Position numbers and translations under genes: made by a program. A DNA stretch of 64,000 bases from Anastrepha obliqua. Taxonomy: Eukaryota > Arthropoda > Insecta > Diptera > Tephritidae. Shown in pieces: positions 34,150 to 44,470 of this stretch; position 1 is the stretch's first letter, and each line of letters begins with the position of its first letter. The notes beneath the pieces were generated by a model. The model was not told the DNA's origin. It saw only the letters and a list, made by a program, of their open reading frames with translations, and did not search any database. The stretch spans positions 126,107,784-126,171,783 of the forward strand of contig NC_072893.1 of the NCBI RefSeq assembly GCF_027943255.1, written 5' to 3'.

Positions 34150-35485
34150 CAAGATTACTCCAAGACATATAATATAGAAAAATGTGTACATATGCACATA
34201 CTTTTCTCATTTTACCCAAATTCACAAAGCTATTTTTTCACTCCGTTTTTTTTCCTAATAAAAATTAAGATTGATGTAAATTAGGCCGGTTCATGCACGA
34301 CAGTCTTCGATTAAACTTTCCGTTTTTTCGAGCATTTCTTTCTAAGCAGATTTTGTTTCCCACTTACATACACACATACATGTACAAGTACATAGTAGGC
34401 AAACATTTTCTCCATTAGCCATTTTGCCCATTTTTTTCTGCTACTATTTTATATCAATTTGCTTCTTTGCTGATAATTGAAGGCTTTGATATCCAATTAT
34501 GCCCTGCACATGTCCCTTTTGAAGCATCATCTTTTTGGCATTGCTCATCAGCATATCAAATGTTCGTAGACAGAGGGTAGCTCGTATGCTGCTTGGCTTC
34601 ACAGATTTTGTCAGTAAAAATATGTCTCAGCTGACTTTTGATTAATTAAAAAATATGCCTACTGCCGCTATTGATTGAATTTTTATGTTAAATGTCAACA
34701 CACTTGACACAGATACCAAATATGCCGCTGCCTCCGCTGCCTTGAATTGTGCAGGTATGGGTAATAATCGTCATCGCACTCGTTATGGTTTATATGCATT
34801 TCTGGTTTCAGCCTCCTAGCGCTTGTTGCCCTTTTCACACATCCTTTTTGCTTGTGTTTAACTTGAGTTTTATTTGTCTACTTTTGTGCGCATGTGTGTG
34901 TATGTGTGTGCGGTTCGTGTGGTTTATTTGACACATTAACCGTGAGGGTTAATTAAATAAGTTGAACTTTCCCTTTTGCTGCGGCTCGCTCACCTCGCCT
35001 TTTTGCCCTCGTCTACCTGTCGTAAAATTTTTAATGAACCATCAACCAATTTGACATAGATCGCCGTGCTGCTCTCGCTGCAGAGGTCACTGGCAGGGGT
35101 ATATCACATTTGTTTATTAGCTAACTGCGCATCTACCTAAATTTCAATGCATTTCAAATTAGGCTTATCTACACAATTCGGCACTTTATTTTGTGTTTTG
35201 ACCTTTTTCACAATGAAATGTCATCTACTTTTTCGATTGTATTTTTCACTTTTTTGTTCTACTTAGCCAATAAGTTATTAAGAACTTTTGTTTATTTAAG
35301 TGCTCTTTTTGGTATTTTCACTTAGAGACTCCTTTTTCTCCCACTGTGCACTCAACCACAAGCAGCCTTGACTCTGAGTGATCTTTATTCGCACGTTTGG
35401 GTACTCTACAACCTATTCATGCCTGGAGTTATTATATACTACTTCTTTGTCTTGAAATATTATTCCTTAAGAAAACCGAGGCATG
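34150..35485. other. Noncoding DNA
   Basis: No gene or element recognised on either strand. The short frame 34749-34931 overlaps a (GT)n-like tract. Confidence 0.45.
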
Positions 35486-35489
35486 CATG

Positions 35490-36500
35490 TTAAATGTTCT
35501 CACGCGGTGAGTTTGATCACGTAAGCCGAAAAAATGAATATCCCTGCCGTACAGCTGCAAAGGAGGTGATGCTTGAGCTGACACCGCTTCATACAGTTAT
35601 GTAGCAAACAGCCAAGCGTACCCTGCTGAATATTACCAGGGAAGGCTTCGGGAGAGGAAAAGTGAAGTCATCGAAAAAATGGAACTACTGAGTCTGCACT
35701 TCCCTTTTACCCAGCTACCCAGAGATGATATGACTAAAGTAATCAAATTCGAAAAGAAGTTCCGAATTGAACTGGACGATATGTTAAACTGGAGTGTACC
35801 TGCATTTTAAAGGAAACTCTAGATGTGTACTCTACACAGAAACGCAGATGACCTGAATACCCTAGAAGACCTCGGGGTTACCTAACCGGAGCGACCCGGA
35901 TTTGTATCCGGCCAAGGACTGTCACTTCAGCAGAATTTCCCCTATACGTATGTATGGGGAATGTTTATGCTGCTGCATCAACAACAATAACCCCAGAAGG
36001 CATAGGCGCTGCAATATATACGGGCTCAGAACCACGTGTTTTGTGCCGATGGGTAGCTTTACACGCATCTTCCTAGCGGAGAACTCTGCCATATGTCTAG
36101 GTGCAGAGATAAACTTGGACAGAAATTTCCGAAATGAACGAATTGTCATTCTGAGCGACAGTCTGGTGGCACTTAAGGCCCTATCGTCGTCTTCACTGGT
36201 TCTTGAGTGTCCAGCTAGGAACGAAATAGCGAACACATTGGGGAAAGAGGCTACGGTCTTGCCTTTAATTGGACTCGAGCCCTTTCTTGCTATGGGACAA
36301 CACACCATCAAGGATAACCTTGGGAGTGAAGAGCTAGAGCTAAGGGAGATTTGCTGGCACTACACTATGGGGCTACGCCAGGCGAAATTCTTACTGGGAG
36401 GGTACAAGCAAAGAGGGTTTAACAACTTTGAAACCTCCCCAAGGATAAACTCTATCCTGAGTTTAATAAGGGAACTGGGTCTGAATTCGATACTGTGATG
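35490..36500 (+). pseudogene. R1-like LINE polyprotein remnant, interrupted by repeat B
   Basis: The part at about 35520-35830 gives post-RT sequence with stops (ELTPLHTVM, AKRTLLNITREGFGRGKVKS). The part at 35990-36498 gives RNase H and tail (IVILSDSLVALKAL, NEIANTLGKEA, GLRQAKFLLGGYKQRGFNNF). The join falls at the YTDGS region, where the repeat B copy 35881-35989 sits. Between LVALKALSSSSL and CPARNEIAN about 30 residues carrying the second catalytic region are missing. Inactive. Confidence 0.78.
35881..35989 (+). repeat. Dispersed repeat B, copy 3 (nested in the R1-like remnant)
   Basis: ACCGGAGCGACCCGGATTTGTATC and CCAAGGACTGTCACTTCAGCAG match the core. An inner inverted pair (CCCTATACG / TGTATGGGGAAT) and an (ACAACA)n end follow. 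Its position between two halves of one RNase H gene argues that it was inserted there. Confidence 0.75.
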
Positions 36501-38058
36501 AGTAGCGGCCTAGATTGCGCTAAAAAATACAACTTCGATGAAATCAAGAGACTTTTATCCATCCACGAATTGTCACACAAATATAATACAAAAACGTCTC
36601 TTCCCCGGCACCAGCTATCATTTTATTTGTAATTTATTTGTAAAATACTCGTATAGTATTAATAATAATAATAGTAATCTTTTCATAAAATTTGATTAAA
36701 TGTAATTTTGTATGTTTTATTTATTATAATTAACAAAATCACTAATCTCGGTTTTTCTTCTTTTTAGTTAGAGCTATGCGCGCTCACGGCTAAAGGAACC
36801 AGCGAATTTGAAGCAAACTAAAAAAAGAGGACTTTGTGAAAAGTTACGACACACGTGACTCTTATACCAGTCATCCTCTCTATCGAACATATGGAAAATG
36901 GAAATTGATATGGAAACATTTTTCGAATAAAAACTAGAAGCTGAAGATGAGTAACCGAGAATATAATTTATATGTTTTCTGTAAGAAAAAATACCTGCTT
37001 ATGTAATGTAATAAAACTTATGTATGTAGACACATTTTGACTCAAAGCAGGCAACTCTTATACGATTCGAATACAAAACAAAGCTTAGATAAGCAAACAG
37101 GTTGACAATAGACGATGTAAACCATTTTTGTTTTTTAGAAATTTTATTAATTTTTTAAATACTATGATTCTTATACAAATGAAAAGCATGGAACACCCAA
37201 TCACACTGACTTTTATACAGCTCTTCTACGACTCTTATATAACTTTTCTGTGACTCTTATACAACTCTTCTACGACATTTATACAACTGTTCTACTACTC
37301 TTATAAAACTCTTCTATGACTCTTATACAACTATTATATGACTCTTATACAACTCTTCTACGACTCTCATACAACTCCTGCAGGAATGGTATACAGTATG
37401 AACATAATAGAACTGGCTCTTATACAACTTTTTTGGATTTAGTTTGACCCAAATACTACGATGCTTATACAAATGAAAACATGTAAAACCCAATTCCACT
37501 GGCTCTTATACAGCTCTTCTACGACTCTTATCTATACTTATAGGAACCAAAATTCAAATAAACATAAAATAACTGACTCTTATACGAATAAAAACTCTCC
37601 TCAGCACTACAGCTTACGGCAAAGCCTATTTACTGTCGATTTAATTATTTTTCAACTGGAAATTGGTACAAATACAGAAAAAGTTATGTAAAATTAAAAA
37701 TACGAGAACTGTTAAATGTCTTTCACATGGTTTTCAAGAAAATAAAAATGTTTTCAATTGAGATAAAATATGGCAGAACTACAATTCTCCACTGCACTCT
37801 TATAAAATTCTTATACGCATTTTTTTTTTTAATTTTATTTTATTTCAATTTAATTTTTGTTAAAAAGTATTGCAAAAAACAGGAGAAAACTAGTAAAAAA
37901 TGGCTCGACATCTAGACAAATCTTAAAATCACTCTTATACGATTCTCTTATATCACAGAAACGAACATGTGAACGAACAATGAACGAGGTAGAAAGGGTA
38001 AATTAAATAACAAGAAGAACATAAATTGCAGTTTCACATACATACGCATATATGTATA

Positions 38059-39338
38059 AGGTTGGCCAAAAAGTCTTGCGGTATTTCCGCAAGCTTGTCT
38101 TTGCAAGCGCGTAGTTCTAGTTGTATTCGTCGCATCGGTTCACGCTAGAGCTTTTTGGAAAGCTCTTTTCACGTGCTAACACGTGTTTGATTAATTGTTG
38201 TTTGCTTTTAGTCGTTCGTGAGTTATAGTGTCGCAAACATGGAGCAAAATAAAGAGAAAATACGGCATATTTTACAGTACTACTACGATAAAGGTAAAAA
38301 TGCATCTCATGCTTCCAATAAAATTTGTGCAGTTTATGGACTCGATACAGTTTCCATTTCCACCGCACAACGATGGTTTCAACGTTTTCGTTCTGGTGCA
38401 GAGGTGATCGAAGATGCGCCACGGTCCGGAAGGCCTGTCGTCGAAAATTGCGATAAAATCGCTGAATTGATCGAAAGAGACCAGCATAGTAGCAGCCGTA
38501 GCATCGGCCAAGAGCTGGGCATGAGTCATCAAACCGTTATAAACCATTTGAAGAAGCTTGGATTCAAAAAGAAGCTCGATGTATGGGTGCCACACGACTT
38601 GACGCAAAAAAACATTTTTGCCAGTATGGATGCATGCGAATCGCTTCTGAATCGCAACAAAATCGACCCGTTTTTGAAGCGGATGGTGACTGGCGATGAA
38701 AAGTGGGTCACTTACGACAACGTGAAGTGCAAACGGTCGTGGTCGAAAAGCGGTGAAGCTGCCCAGACGGTGGCCAAGCCTGGATTGACGGCCAGGAAGG
38801 TTCTTCTATGTGTTTGGTGGGATTGGCAGGGAATCATCCACTATGAGCTGCTCCCCTATGGCCAAACGCTCAATTCGGACCTGTACTACCAACAACTGGA
38901 CCGCTTGAATGCAGCACTCATGCAGAAGAGGCCATCTTTGAACAACAGAGGCCGGATTGTCTTCCATCAGGACAACGCCAGGCCACACACATCTTTGGTG
39001 ACGCGCCAGAAGATCCGGGAGCTCGGATGGGAGGTTCTTTTGCATCCACCGTATAGTCCGGATCTCGCACCAAGTGATTACCACCTATTTCTGTCCATGG
39101 CGAACGAGATTGGTAGTCGGAAGTTGTCCACAAGAGAGTCCTGTGAAAATTGGCTCTCCGAGTTTTTTGACAATAGGGAAGCGAGCTTCTATAAGAGGGG
39201 TATTATGAAGTTGGCATCTCGTTGGGAACTCGTCATCGAACAAAACGGCGCATATTTGACTTAAATCGCATTATTATAACCAATTTTATGAACAATTGAA
39301 AATTCAATAAAAATACCGCAAGACTTTTTTGACAACCT
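38059..39338 (+). mobile_element. Complete mariner element (Mellifera-type), 1280 bp
   Basis: Terminal inverted repeats of about 29 bp begin AGGTTGGCCAAAAAGTC (left) and, reverse-complemented, AGGTTGTCAAAAAAGTC (right), with about three mismatches. TA duplications at 38057-38058 and 39339-39340 flank it. Length and layout are those of a full mariner, and the transposase frame is unbroken. Confidence 0.95.
38239..39264 (+). CDS. Mariner transposase, intact DD34D
   Basis: This enzyme cuts and pastes the element at TA sites using two metal ions held by three aspartates. The 341-residue length is close to the family's usual 345. An N-terminal paired helix-turn-helix region (residues 1-105: QRWFQRFRSG, GRPVVENCDKI, GMSHQTVINHL) precedes WVPHDL (usual WVPHEL). 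The catalytic domain has TGDEKW (D153), VFHQDNARPHTS (D245) and YSPDLAPSDYHLF (D280), spaced as DD34D. An in-frame ATG lies 21 nt upstream (38218); I chose 38239 because Mellifera-type transposases start with ME. A few residues differ from expectation (FLSMANEIG region), so activity cannot be assumed. Confidence 0.93.
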   Translation: MEQNKEKIRHILQYYYDKGKNASHASNKICAVYGLDTVSISTAQRWFQRFRSGAEVIEDAPRSGRPVVENCDKIAELIERDQHSSSRSIGQELGMSHQTVINHLKKLGFKKKLDVWVPHDLTQKNIFASMDACESLLNRNKIDPFLKRMVTGDEKWVTYDNVKCKRSWSKSGEAAQTVAKPGLTARKVLLCVWWDWQGIIHYELLPYGQTLNSDLYYQQLDRLNAALMQKRPSLNNRGRIVFHQDNARPHTSLVTRQKIRELGWEVLLHPPYSPDLAPSDYHLFLSMANEIGSRKLSTRESCENWLSEFFDNREASFYKRGIMKLASRWELVIEQNGAYLT

Positions 39339-39989
39339 TATATATGTCTAAATAAAAATATTTTCTAGAAGGAATTATGCAGTGATAACACACTGTTATA
39401 CAAATCTTATACGACCTAAGTATTTTAAAACATCACAAATCAACTCAAGGATAAATAGCAGATATCGAATTAAGCAATTCATGAAAGCAAAGCTGTTTGA
39501 CTAACTCTTATACACCTTCAATATAAGTCTTATACAACTTACAGTCAGGATATAATTTCCTAATTTTGAAAACGGAAAAGGGAAAATTGGATTACTTGAA
39601 AATGAGCAAATTAGGAAATTGAGCTGGTAAGTTAACTCTTATACAACTATTATACAGTTCGTATACATTTCTCATTCGACACATAGGCACTACAACTTCA
39701 TACAACCAAATGATATACTATAAAATATAATGTGAAACTGTTCGCATATGAAATTAAGTTTTTAGCATTCAACGAACTCTTATACGCTCCTTATACGACT
39801 TCTTTAGCGGACGACAAAATGTCCATAAAATACGCAAATTTTGTATAGTTTTTGAAAAGAATCAACAAAACTAGTCTGGCGTACTCTTATATTGCTCTTA
39901 TACGAGCCCAGGCAGCTTATGAAAATATGAACAGTTTATGAAAATATGACGAACTCTTATATTAATCTTATACGACTTTATAACTAACA

Positions 39990-41880
39990 CGAATTACAGT
40001 GGACAAAATTAGAAAAATTAAGAAAAATTGAACTTGGCAGGGAATCTCCATATCTGATACAACAGAAAACAGGTATATGACGAAATATCGAAATTTAAGA
40101 AAATTCACTTTATAAATGTAAGAAAAAAATAGTAAAACTAAGCAAAAAATATAATAAAACAAATTGAGACTAAACAGTTGAACAAATACAAAAATTGACC
40201 TAAGAAATATCATTTAAATTAAATTTAAAAATAATTATAGCGAGTTAAGCAGAACAATACGAACAATTTTTCAATGTACTGTAAGCGTAAATGAATGTAA
40301 TTTTTCGGCAAGTTTAAGCAAAATTTGAAAATGTAATAAATGATAAGCAAAAAAACAAGGAAAGGTTAAAGAGGTAAAGAGGGAAAATTGGAAGAAATAT
40401 TGAGTTAAAATAAAAAAACAGTGGATTAGAAAATAAAACATTCCTATTGATTTAAAGTTGTTAATAAAATAGTAATTGAAAACTTTATGTGAGAAAAAAT
40501 AATTTCCTCTGCACATTTTTTTAAGAAAAAACTAAAGCAATGAGCAACAAATTTTATTCATACAAAAAATCGGATGCAATAAAAATTGGCAAATATCAAC
40601 AATTGAGCATATCAGTGAATAATACAATAACGAAAAAAAACTAAATTATAAAAATTCAAAAGTAGTGCAGCAAAGAGATTTGCGCATAATATAATTTCCT
40701 TTTTTTTTTGTTTGTTAGAAATTTGTATGTATGACCGTCGAATAATGTGCAATATTTAAATATGTACGCAAGTATGTTCAGTTGATTTTGTAATGGAAAT
40801 TTTTTTGTTAGAAAAAATTTAAGAATTAATCACAAATTCAGTGAATAAATATGAAAGAGAAAAAAAGAAAAAAATTATGAGCAAAAAATTGCGACGAAAT
40901 ACCTCAAATGAAAGCCAGAGACCACAAAGAGTTACAATATACATACATACATACATAGATTAAATACGTCACAGAAACTTGCAAAAATAGAAGTTTCAAA
41001 GAAAATAACTATCAAATAGCAAAATTCCACTAAATATACGCAACAGTGGAAGTGCATAAAAATAGGAACTAAAAAAATTCGAACACACGCAGGAAAATAT
41101 CTCAGAAAAATCTACTGTAGACTAGGAACAGGCGGAAAGGTGAAAGAGAAAATTTGTAAAAAAAAAATGCATGTGTAGTACGATAAAAAAATATTTATTT
41201 TCTTGAAGGATTTCGAAAATCTTTTAATTTCAATTTAGTTGTAATTTTTTAGACTATACATTTCAGTTAAGTTTTTGAGGAAATTAAAATAAAATAGCTC
41301 TTTGATGCCGAAATCGTTCCATGTGATGCGCAATGATGCACAGAACCGAGCAGCAGGATGCGGAGGACCGCGTACTTTGATGAACCGACCGATGCGGGCT
41401 TTACAAATTGAACCAAAAATGGGCTCAGGAGAACCGAAATAAGTCCAAAAAACTGAGAAACCTTGCCAAATGAACTTAAAGTTGGTCCCAAAAGCAGTGA
41501 AGTGTTTGTGCTGGACCGATAAAAAAGCGCATTTTTGTAGTGGGAATTAATTATTTTATTTAGAAATTATTTGTTTATAAAGAATTATTTTATTGAGTAA
41601 ATGTAAAATTCTTAAGCCGGTGAAAACCTGTTGGTTAAGAAACAATAATTGTCTCTCAGCTTAATAACATTTATTTATAATTTTAATATATTTCCTTATT
41701 TTCTTTACTTTATAAAAAAAATATAAAAATAAATTTGATTTTTGTTAACATTTTTTATAATCTTTATTTAGATTTATAATAAAAATATAGAAATAAATTG
41801 AATTTTTGTAAACATATTTTATAACCTTTTGTTTAGATTTCGATGGGGCTTTATTTCCGTTCCACCTTTTTTGAGTACTG
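39990..41880. other. AT-rich noncoding DNA
   Basis: Mostly A-rich low-complexity sequence with (CATA)n at 40939-40955. No gene recognised; the short frames reflect composition. Confidence 0.5.
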
Positions 41881-41886
41881 GAACTG

Positions 41887-41995
41887 GTTGTTGTTGCTAT
41901 TGTAGCAACATAAACATTACCCATACACATACGGGAAATGCTGCTGGAGTGACAGTCCTTGGCCGGATATAAGTCCGGGTCTTTCCGCTAACGTA
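41887..41995 (-). repeat. Dispersed repeat B, copy 4 (reverse)
   Basis: GTTGTTGCTATTGTAGCAACATAAAC, CCATACACATACGGGAAATGCTGC, TGACAGTCCTTGGCCGGATATAA and CCGGGTC match the reverse complement of the family. This copy shows the fullest (GTT)n end and inner inverted pair. Confidence 0.75.
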
Positions 41996-42469
41996 GGAAA
42001 AACTATCATAGAAATCGAGCCCATTACCCGTTGCTTCTTGAATCAAGTCTCAAACGAGCTGGTTATTTAACATAAAAATAGTTGAAATCCACTTCACACA
42101 CCATATTACGAGCAGAATATCTCTAAACGATTATAAAGAAAAAATGAAGTAAAGCTCGCCAAAATAGATATTTATTTTCTCGAAAGATTTCAAGCAAGCC
42201 CTTCAATTTTATTTATATTCCTCAAACGAGTCACATGGATTAATAATTTTTCAAAATAAAATATCAGTTTTATTGCGATCGCGATATATTTTAGCATAAC
42301 CAGGATATCTTAAGGGCACTCGAGTTATAAATTTGATTCTCAGAATATGAAATAATTAGCATATAATCGCATGGTGAAAGTGTAACTTCATGATGCCAAG
42401 GTGATGCCTAGGTCACAACATAATCCGGAGCTTCTTACATAATTTCAAGATTTTCATGTATTTCTGAGT

Positions 42470-43080
42470 TCGAGTTCAAAACAGAAGCCTGAGAATAAAT
42501 CGATTAAGAATTAAATTTAGTTCCAAGATGCAACGAACATTCTGAGCTCCTAAGTTCCTCACAATGCTATACTGAGATCTTAAAATAAACCGGAGAATAT
42601 CAAAGAATTAAATCAATGAAAAATTAAATTGAATTCCCAAAAACACAAAATTATCATTGGGCACCCCTTTGATAAGCATAGTTTCCCGATTCAAAGATCA
42701 TCCTGAGCTCTTAAGTTCATTGCACAATTTCAAGAACTCAATGTAATTCTAAGATCGCAAAATAAACCGGAGAATAAATCGATTGAGAATCGAGTGAGCT
42801 CCCAGAACACTAACTGATCGCCGCTTAACTCTATCCAGAATAGGTCCAATATCCTAACATGATTCTGGGATCACATAATAAGCCAAAGATGCCTACCTAA
42901 TTTCAAAATTTCATTGCAATCATAAGATCGCGAAATAGTCCCGAGATGCTAGAAAGGTTCTGTATTACAAAAGGAGAAAATAATCTCGAAGTTTAAATGC
43001 AATCATAAGATCGCGAAATAGGCCCAAAATGGCAGCAAGATTCTGAAATTTTCAGTCTGATTCAAATGAAAAAAATAAAA
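42470..43080. repeat. Degenerate long-period repeat with AATAAACCGGAGAAT and ATCGCGAAATAG motifs
   Basis: AATAAACCGGAGAAT occurs at about 42584 and 42761. CCTGAGCTC-TAAGTTC-T occurs near 42543 and 42703. AAGATCGCGAAATAG(T/G)CCC occurs near 42934 and 43007. Spacings are roughly 75 and 160-180 bp. It looks like an old tandem array or the interior of a decayed element. Confidence 0.55.
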
Positions 43081-43514
43081 AAAAATACTGACGTCATAAA
43101 ATTAACAAGAGATCCCACCATGATTTCGAGAACAGAACTGGACGCATTACCTCAGTGTGTTCTCAGTTTTATAAAAATTCGAAATTGATATTTTTGAGCG
43201 CGCCTCAACCAAATCCATCGATAAAAGCATCGTCCGCCTGAGTTTTTGTCAAATATAGTTTTTTAGTTAATAGTAGTTGAAACTAATTTGTTGAACGTTT
43301 TTGTTAGGTTCATAAGCGAAACAACAACGAAGTAATTGAAGTGGAAAAACAAAAATAAAAAAATTCATGTATTTCAAAAAAAATATTTTTGAAAAAAAAA
43401 AATGTTTCTAAAACCACCATAAATCAGTATTTGTAACCAAAAAAAGAATTATTGGAAAGGAAGATAAGATTTTTTTACACGTTTTTTTCTTAACAATTTA
43501 ATGCATAGTAAAAT

Positions 43515-43580
43515 TTGCTCCCAAATAGAAGGAGGAGCTCGGCGAAACACCCACAAAGGGTGTAAGCGGCAATTATTTTT
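43515..43580 (+). mobile_element. SINE 3'-end fragment
   Basis: CCCAAATAGAAGGAGGAGCTCGGCGAAACACCCACAAAGGGTGTAAGCGGCAATTATTTT matches the tail of the SINE family, especially the copy at 58975 (CACTCAAAAAGGGTGTAAGAGCCAATT). Head and body are absent. Confidence 0.8.
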
Positions 43581-43589
43581 TTTTTACAT

Positions 43590-44465
43590 TTTCTCAAAAC
43601 CTCACCTATCCAATGATTTTATTAAAAAATGAAAAAAAAATTAAATATTTTACAACAATTAACTAACTTTCTTCTATTTTTGTTGAAACTTCCTCAAAAT
43701 AGCAACTAATTTTTAATTTTTTCTCCAACTTAGTTGTATTTTCATACTGTTTTCATCTAATTTGCAATCTATTTTTATGTTACCAATATACGAAAATTTA
43801 CTTAAAGATTCACACATACAAACATATGTACACCGTAGCAAATTAACGAAGCAATAAAAAAGAGAGTAAGTGGGAACTAAAAAATTAAGTTGCAAAAAAA
43901 ACACGTAAACATTTCAAAAGCAAATAAGAAGCACACCGTTCAATTGCTCATGGAGACAATGCGAGTACTTGAAGAAAATAACACAACAAACAGAATTTCG
44001 CGAATTTTTTTCAGAAATACAAATTTTGTAAAACTCCATAAAAAACGTTAAGTTATAGAGAATGCAATATAATAAGAAAGGCGTAACAATCGCAATAAAT
44101 AAAATAAAAAAGAGCATGAATGCGGCAGGGTTTGAGAGAGTAACAAAGAATTGAGGCTCAGGATTCCAATATGCGTTTACGAACAGATAATAGATTTTGA
44201 AATACATTGTCTTTTAACACATAATTTAGGCTATCTTAAGTAAAAATATGTATACTAGGAAATCAGCTTGAACAATTAGGGAGAAAGTATATTATGTTTC
44301 AAGAACGCCCGCATCTGCTATTTGTATATGAGCATAGCCTAAGTTTGATTCGATTGCTTCCGCTACAAAGCTGCTGCCTGAACGAAGCGACTATACACAT
44401 TTACGATGTGCTCAATTCAGAAATCATGCTGAGTTTCATCGAAAATTTGCTCTAATGTGCTTCTA
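43590..44465. other. Noncoding DNA
   Basis: AT-rich. No gene or element recognised up to the piggyBac boundary. Confidence 0.5.
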
Positions 44466-44470
44466 CTTAA

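Larger units (their letters stand above)
36855..39985. repeat. 11-bp-period CTCTTATACAA minisatellite and satellites
   Basis: From 37210 to 37385 sixteen consecutive 11-bp units run without a phase break, many alternating CTCTTATACAA and CTCTTCTACGA. Three more units are at 37503-37535. Over the flanking 3 kb, motif pairs recur with CTTATA spaced 11 bp apart (37799/37810, 39638/39649, 39779/39790, 39886/39897, 39956/39967; 13 bp at 37934/37947). The intact mariner (38059-39338) lies inside the cluster. Not coding. Confidence 0.88.

Noticed and set aside
35902..36498. A host gene of 198 codons
   Set aside because: The first 30 residues come from dispersed repeat B, and the rest is an RNase H remnant of an R1-like LINE with a missing middle.
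36855..39985. CRISPR-like or coding repeat array
   Set aside because: The 11-bp units have no unique spacers, the period is not a multiple of three, and the host is an animal.
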